From Paenibacillus sp. FSL R5-0912 (GTDB lineage Bacteria; Bacillota; Bacilli; Paenibacillales; Paenibacillaceae), in contig NZ_CP009282.1 of assembly GCF_000758605.1 (NCBI RefSeq), positions 2,046,001 to 2,110,000 of the forward strand: a DNA stretch of 64,000 bases, in the 5' to 3' direction. Positions 61,889 to 64,000 of this stretch are shown here, in pieces. How positions within the stretch are numbered: position 1 is the first letter of the stretch; every line of letters starts with the position of its first letter. The notes under the pieces are model-generated. The model searched no databases, was not told the DNA's origin, and worked only from the letters and a program-made list of their open reading frames with translations. Both the position numbers and the translations under genes were made by a program.

Positions 61889-61962
61889 GTAAGCATGAAG
61901 GAAGCAAGTTGGAAACAAGTTGAAAGCCCAAGCACAAGCAGCGAAAGGATGGAGTGGCAATA

Positions 61963-63141
61963 ATGAGCGTACAGGAACTTAACAGTAAATTTATCGAGAA
62001 ATACGGAGAGAGCAGCGAAGAGGCGCGGGTGTTCTACGCACCAGGCCGTGTGAATCTCATCGGAGAGCATCTGGACTACAACGGCGGTTATGTGTTCCCG
62101 GCAGCACTGGACTTTGGAACTACCCTTATCGTGCGTCCGCGTACAGACGGCAAGGTTCAATTCGCATCGACGAATTTCCCTTATGAAGCCTCTATCGGCT
62201 ACAGCGAAATCGGCAAAGCCAAAACCGGCGAGTGGGTTGACTATCCGGTTGGTGTTATGGTCGAGCTGGCCAAGAAGGACCTTCCGGTATCGGGAGGGTA
62301 TGACCTCTTGTTCCACGGAGAAATTCCGAACGGCTCGGGCTTATCCTCTTCCGCTTCTATCGAGGTAGTAACAGGTTATGCCTTCCTGACACTGCTTGGT
62401 GGAGACACGGATACTGTAGAGATCGCCCTGCTGTCGCAGCGTGCGGAGAACCAGTATGTCGGCGTAAACTCCGGTATCATGGACCAGTTCGCTGTCGCCA
62501 ATGGCAAACGCGACCAGGCCATCCTGCTGATGTGTGACACTCTGGAATACAGCCTGGTTCCATTTGTGACTGGCTCATATAAGCTGGTTATCGGCAATAC
62601 GAACAAGAAGCGCGGTCTTGTGGACTCCAAGTACAATGAACGCCGCAGCCAATGCGAGGAGGCTCTGGCTATTTTGAAGCAAGAGGTACCAACCCTGTCT
62701 TATCTGGCCGAGCTTAAACCTGAACAATTCGAGCTTCATCAGCATAAAATCACCGACGAAACCGTTAGACGCCGCGCCCGTCATGTGGTGGAAGAGAACC
62801 AGCGTGTACTTGACTCGGTTGAAGTCCTGAAGAACAATGACCTGAAGCAATTCGGACTCTATATGAACGATTCCCATGTCTCCCTGCGTGACCTCTATGA
62901 AGTCAGCTGCGAAGAGCTGGACATTATGGTTGAAGAAGCGCAGCGTATTCCGGGAACACTCGGCTCGCGTATGACAGGTGCCGGATTCGGTGGATGTACA
63001 GTATCTCTGGTACATGAGGATGATGTGGAACGTTTCATTACCGAAGTCGGCGAAGCTTACAAGAATAGATCCGGTCTGACGGGCGAGTTCTATGTATGCA
63101 CGATCGGCAACGGCGTTGAAGAACTGAAAGGAGTGAAATAA
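61963..63141 (+). CDS. galK: Galactokinase
   Basis: 392 residues from ATG 61963, eight bases after GGAG; GTG 61954 would add three residues. Signature motifs are APGRVNLIGEHLDYNGGYVF (galactokinase signature), the ATP loop GEIPNGSGLSSSASIEV, and GSRMTGAGFGGCTVSLV near the C-terminus. The catalytic Asp is in NSGIMDQFAVANG (about residue 174). It phosphorylates galactose to galactose 1-phosphate, the first step of the Leloir pathway. galE starts one base after its stop. Confidence 0.97.
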   Translation: MSVQELNSKFIEKYGESSEEARVFYAPGRVNLIGEHLDYNGGYVFPAALDFGTTLIVRPRTDGKVQFASTNFPYEASIGYSEIGKAKTGEWVDYPVGVMVELAKKDLPVSGGYDLLFHGEIPNGSGLSSSASIEVVTGYAFLTLLGGDTDTVEIALLSQRAENQYVGVNSGIMDQFAVANGKRDQAILLMCDTLEYSLVPFVTGSYKLVIGNTNKKRGLVDSKYNERRSQCEEALAILKQEVPTLSYLAELKPEQFELHQHKITDETVRRRARHVVEENQRVLDSVEVLKNNDLKQFGLYMNDSHVSLRDLYEVSCEELDIMVEEAQRIPGTLGSRMTGAGFGGCTVSLVHEDDVERFITEVGEAYKNRSGLTGEFYVCTIGNGVEELKGVK

Positions 63142-63142
63142 G

Positions 63143-64000
63143 ATGGCGATTCTGGTAACGGGCGGAGCAGGATATATCGGTTCCCACACAGTAGCAGAGC
63201 TGCTGGACCGCGGGGAAGAGGTCGTAGTTATCGACAATCTGCTGACAGGGCACCGCGAGGCGCTGCTGGGCGGCAAGCTGTATGAGGGAGATCTGCGCGA
63301 CAAGGAACTGCTGGCCAAGCTTTTCTCCGAGAACAAGATTGAAGCGGTAATCCATTTCGCAGCGAGTTCTCTGGTAGGCGAGAGCATGAAGGATCCGGTA
63401 AAATATTACGACAACAACGTGTACGGTACACAGTGTCTTCTCGAAGCGATGCAGCATGCCGGAGTGGATAAAATCGTCTTCTCCTCCACAGCCGCAACCT
63501 ACGGCGAACCGGAAAAGGTGCCGATTGAAGAAACGGACCGCACTGAACCTGCGAATGTTTATGGGGAGACCAAGCTGACCATGGAGCGCATGATGGCCTG
63601 GTTCGACAAGGTGCTCGGCATCAAATACGTAGCGCTGCGCTACTTCAATGCTGCAGGTGCACATGCCAGCGGCAAAATCGGTGAAGACCACCGTCCGGAG
63701 AGTCACCTGATTCCGCTGGTGCTCCAGGCTGCACTCAAGCAGCGGGAGAACATCGCGGTCTTCGGCGAAGACTACCCGACAGAAGACGGAACCTGCGTAC
63801 GAGACTATATCCATGTCAGCGATCTGGCGGATGCGCATGTCCGTGCGGTAACCTACCTGCGCAGCGGCAGTGCAAGCAATATCTTCAACCTGGGCAACGG
63901 CCTTGGTTTCTCAGTGAAGCAGGTGATTGAGACTGCGAAGAAGGTAACCGGCCTGGACATCCCGGTTGTAATCCAGGAGCGCCGCGCCGGTGATCCGGCA
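63143..64000 (+). CDS. galE: UDP-glucose 4-epimerase, 3' end cut by the window
   Basis: ATG 63143 follows GAAAGGAG. 286 residues are visible of a usual 330. The NAD loop is LVTGGAGYIGSHTVAELLDR; the catalytic Tyr and Lys are in ANVYGETKLTMERM (about residues 139-155), and the substrate part CVRDYIHVSDLADAHV is intact. It interconverts UDP-galactose and UDP-glucose. With galK it forms a galactose-use operon; galT would be expected next, outside the window. Confidence 0.96.
   Translation, partial: MAILVTGGAGYIGSHTVAELLDRGEEVVVIDNLLTGHREALLGGKLYEGDLRDKELLAKLFSENKIEAVIHFAASSLVGESMKDPVKYYDNNVYGTQCLLEAMQHAGVDKIVFSSTAATYGEPEKVPIEETDRTEPANVYGETKLTMERMMAWFDKVLGIKYVALRYFNAAGAHASGKIGEDHRPESHLIPLVLQAALKQRENIAVFGEDYPTEDGTCVRDYIHVSDLADAHVRAVTYLRSGSASNIFNLGNGLGFSVKQVIETAKKVTGLDIPVVIQERRAGDPA

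Overview
The window looks like a chromosomal stretch of a Paenibacillus-type Bacillota. Support comes from the gene order alaS, ireB, ruvX, DUF1292, mltG and two U32 peptidase-like genes, a T-box leader on alaS, an S-layer homology protein, a YesMN-type two-component system beside a sugar importer, frequent TTG/GTG starts with strong AGGAGG sites, and many carbohydrate genes. No phage or CRISPR locus was seen. The genus is inferred from gene content and style only.

Left end (1-2.9 kb): an S-layer homology tail, a Gfo/Idh/MocA oxidoreductase, a truncated SDR relic and a YetF-type membrane protein. From 2858 to 14528 lies a compact one-strand gene cluster bounded by a 23-bp direct repeat of the 3' end of tRNA-Pro(CGG); the intact tRNA is at its right edge. 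It encodes a stand-alone B3/4 (PheRS-type editing) protein, AzlC/AzlD exporter subunits, a flavin reductase, a cupin, anthranilate-synthase-like subunits, an AroQ-fold enzyme, a UbiD-family decarboxylase, a TrpB paralogue and a MocR regulator. An IS110-type element interrupts it. I read this as a probable undescribed pathway to an unusual aromatic amino acid, with its own export and tRNA-editing protection. That is inference; no product can be named from sequence.

Core block (14.5-23.2 kb): tRNA-Pro, the alaS T-box and promoter, alaS, ireB, ruvX, two DUF1292 genes, mltG and two U32 genes related to trhP1/trhP2. The methyltransferase gene trmR (yrrM), which lies between mltG and trhP1 in Bacillus subtilis, is missing here.

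Carbohydrate block (23.6-53.8 kb): two paralogous chemoreceptors flank a mannan-disaccharide locus (LacI regulator, mannosyl-glucose phosphorylase, cellobiose 2-epimerase) that has lost its GH113 mannanase and part of a second GH130 gene to mutation. A PBP, an AI-2E-type transporter and a NodB deacetylase follow. Next come an amino-sugar-acid catabolic operon (amidohydrolase, DgaE-like, DgaF-like, KDG kinase), another GH130 enzyme, and an ABC sugar importer with its YesMN-like sensor/regulator and a GH3 glycosidase. Three promoters here share a GGGATAT box at a fixed distance from the -10.

Right end (54-64 kb): ilvD, a membrane acyltransferase, an alpha/beta hydrolase, a HAD phosphatase, a sirtuin, an aldo/keto reductase, an AraC regulator, and divergent galK-galE, with galE cut by the window edge.
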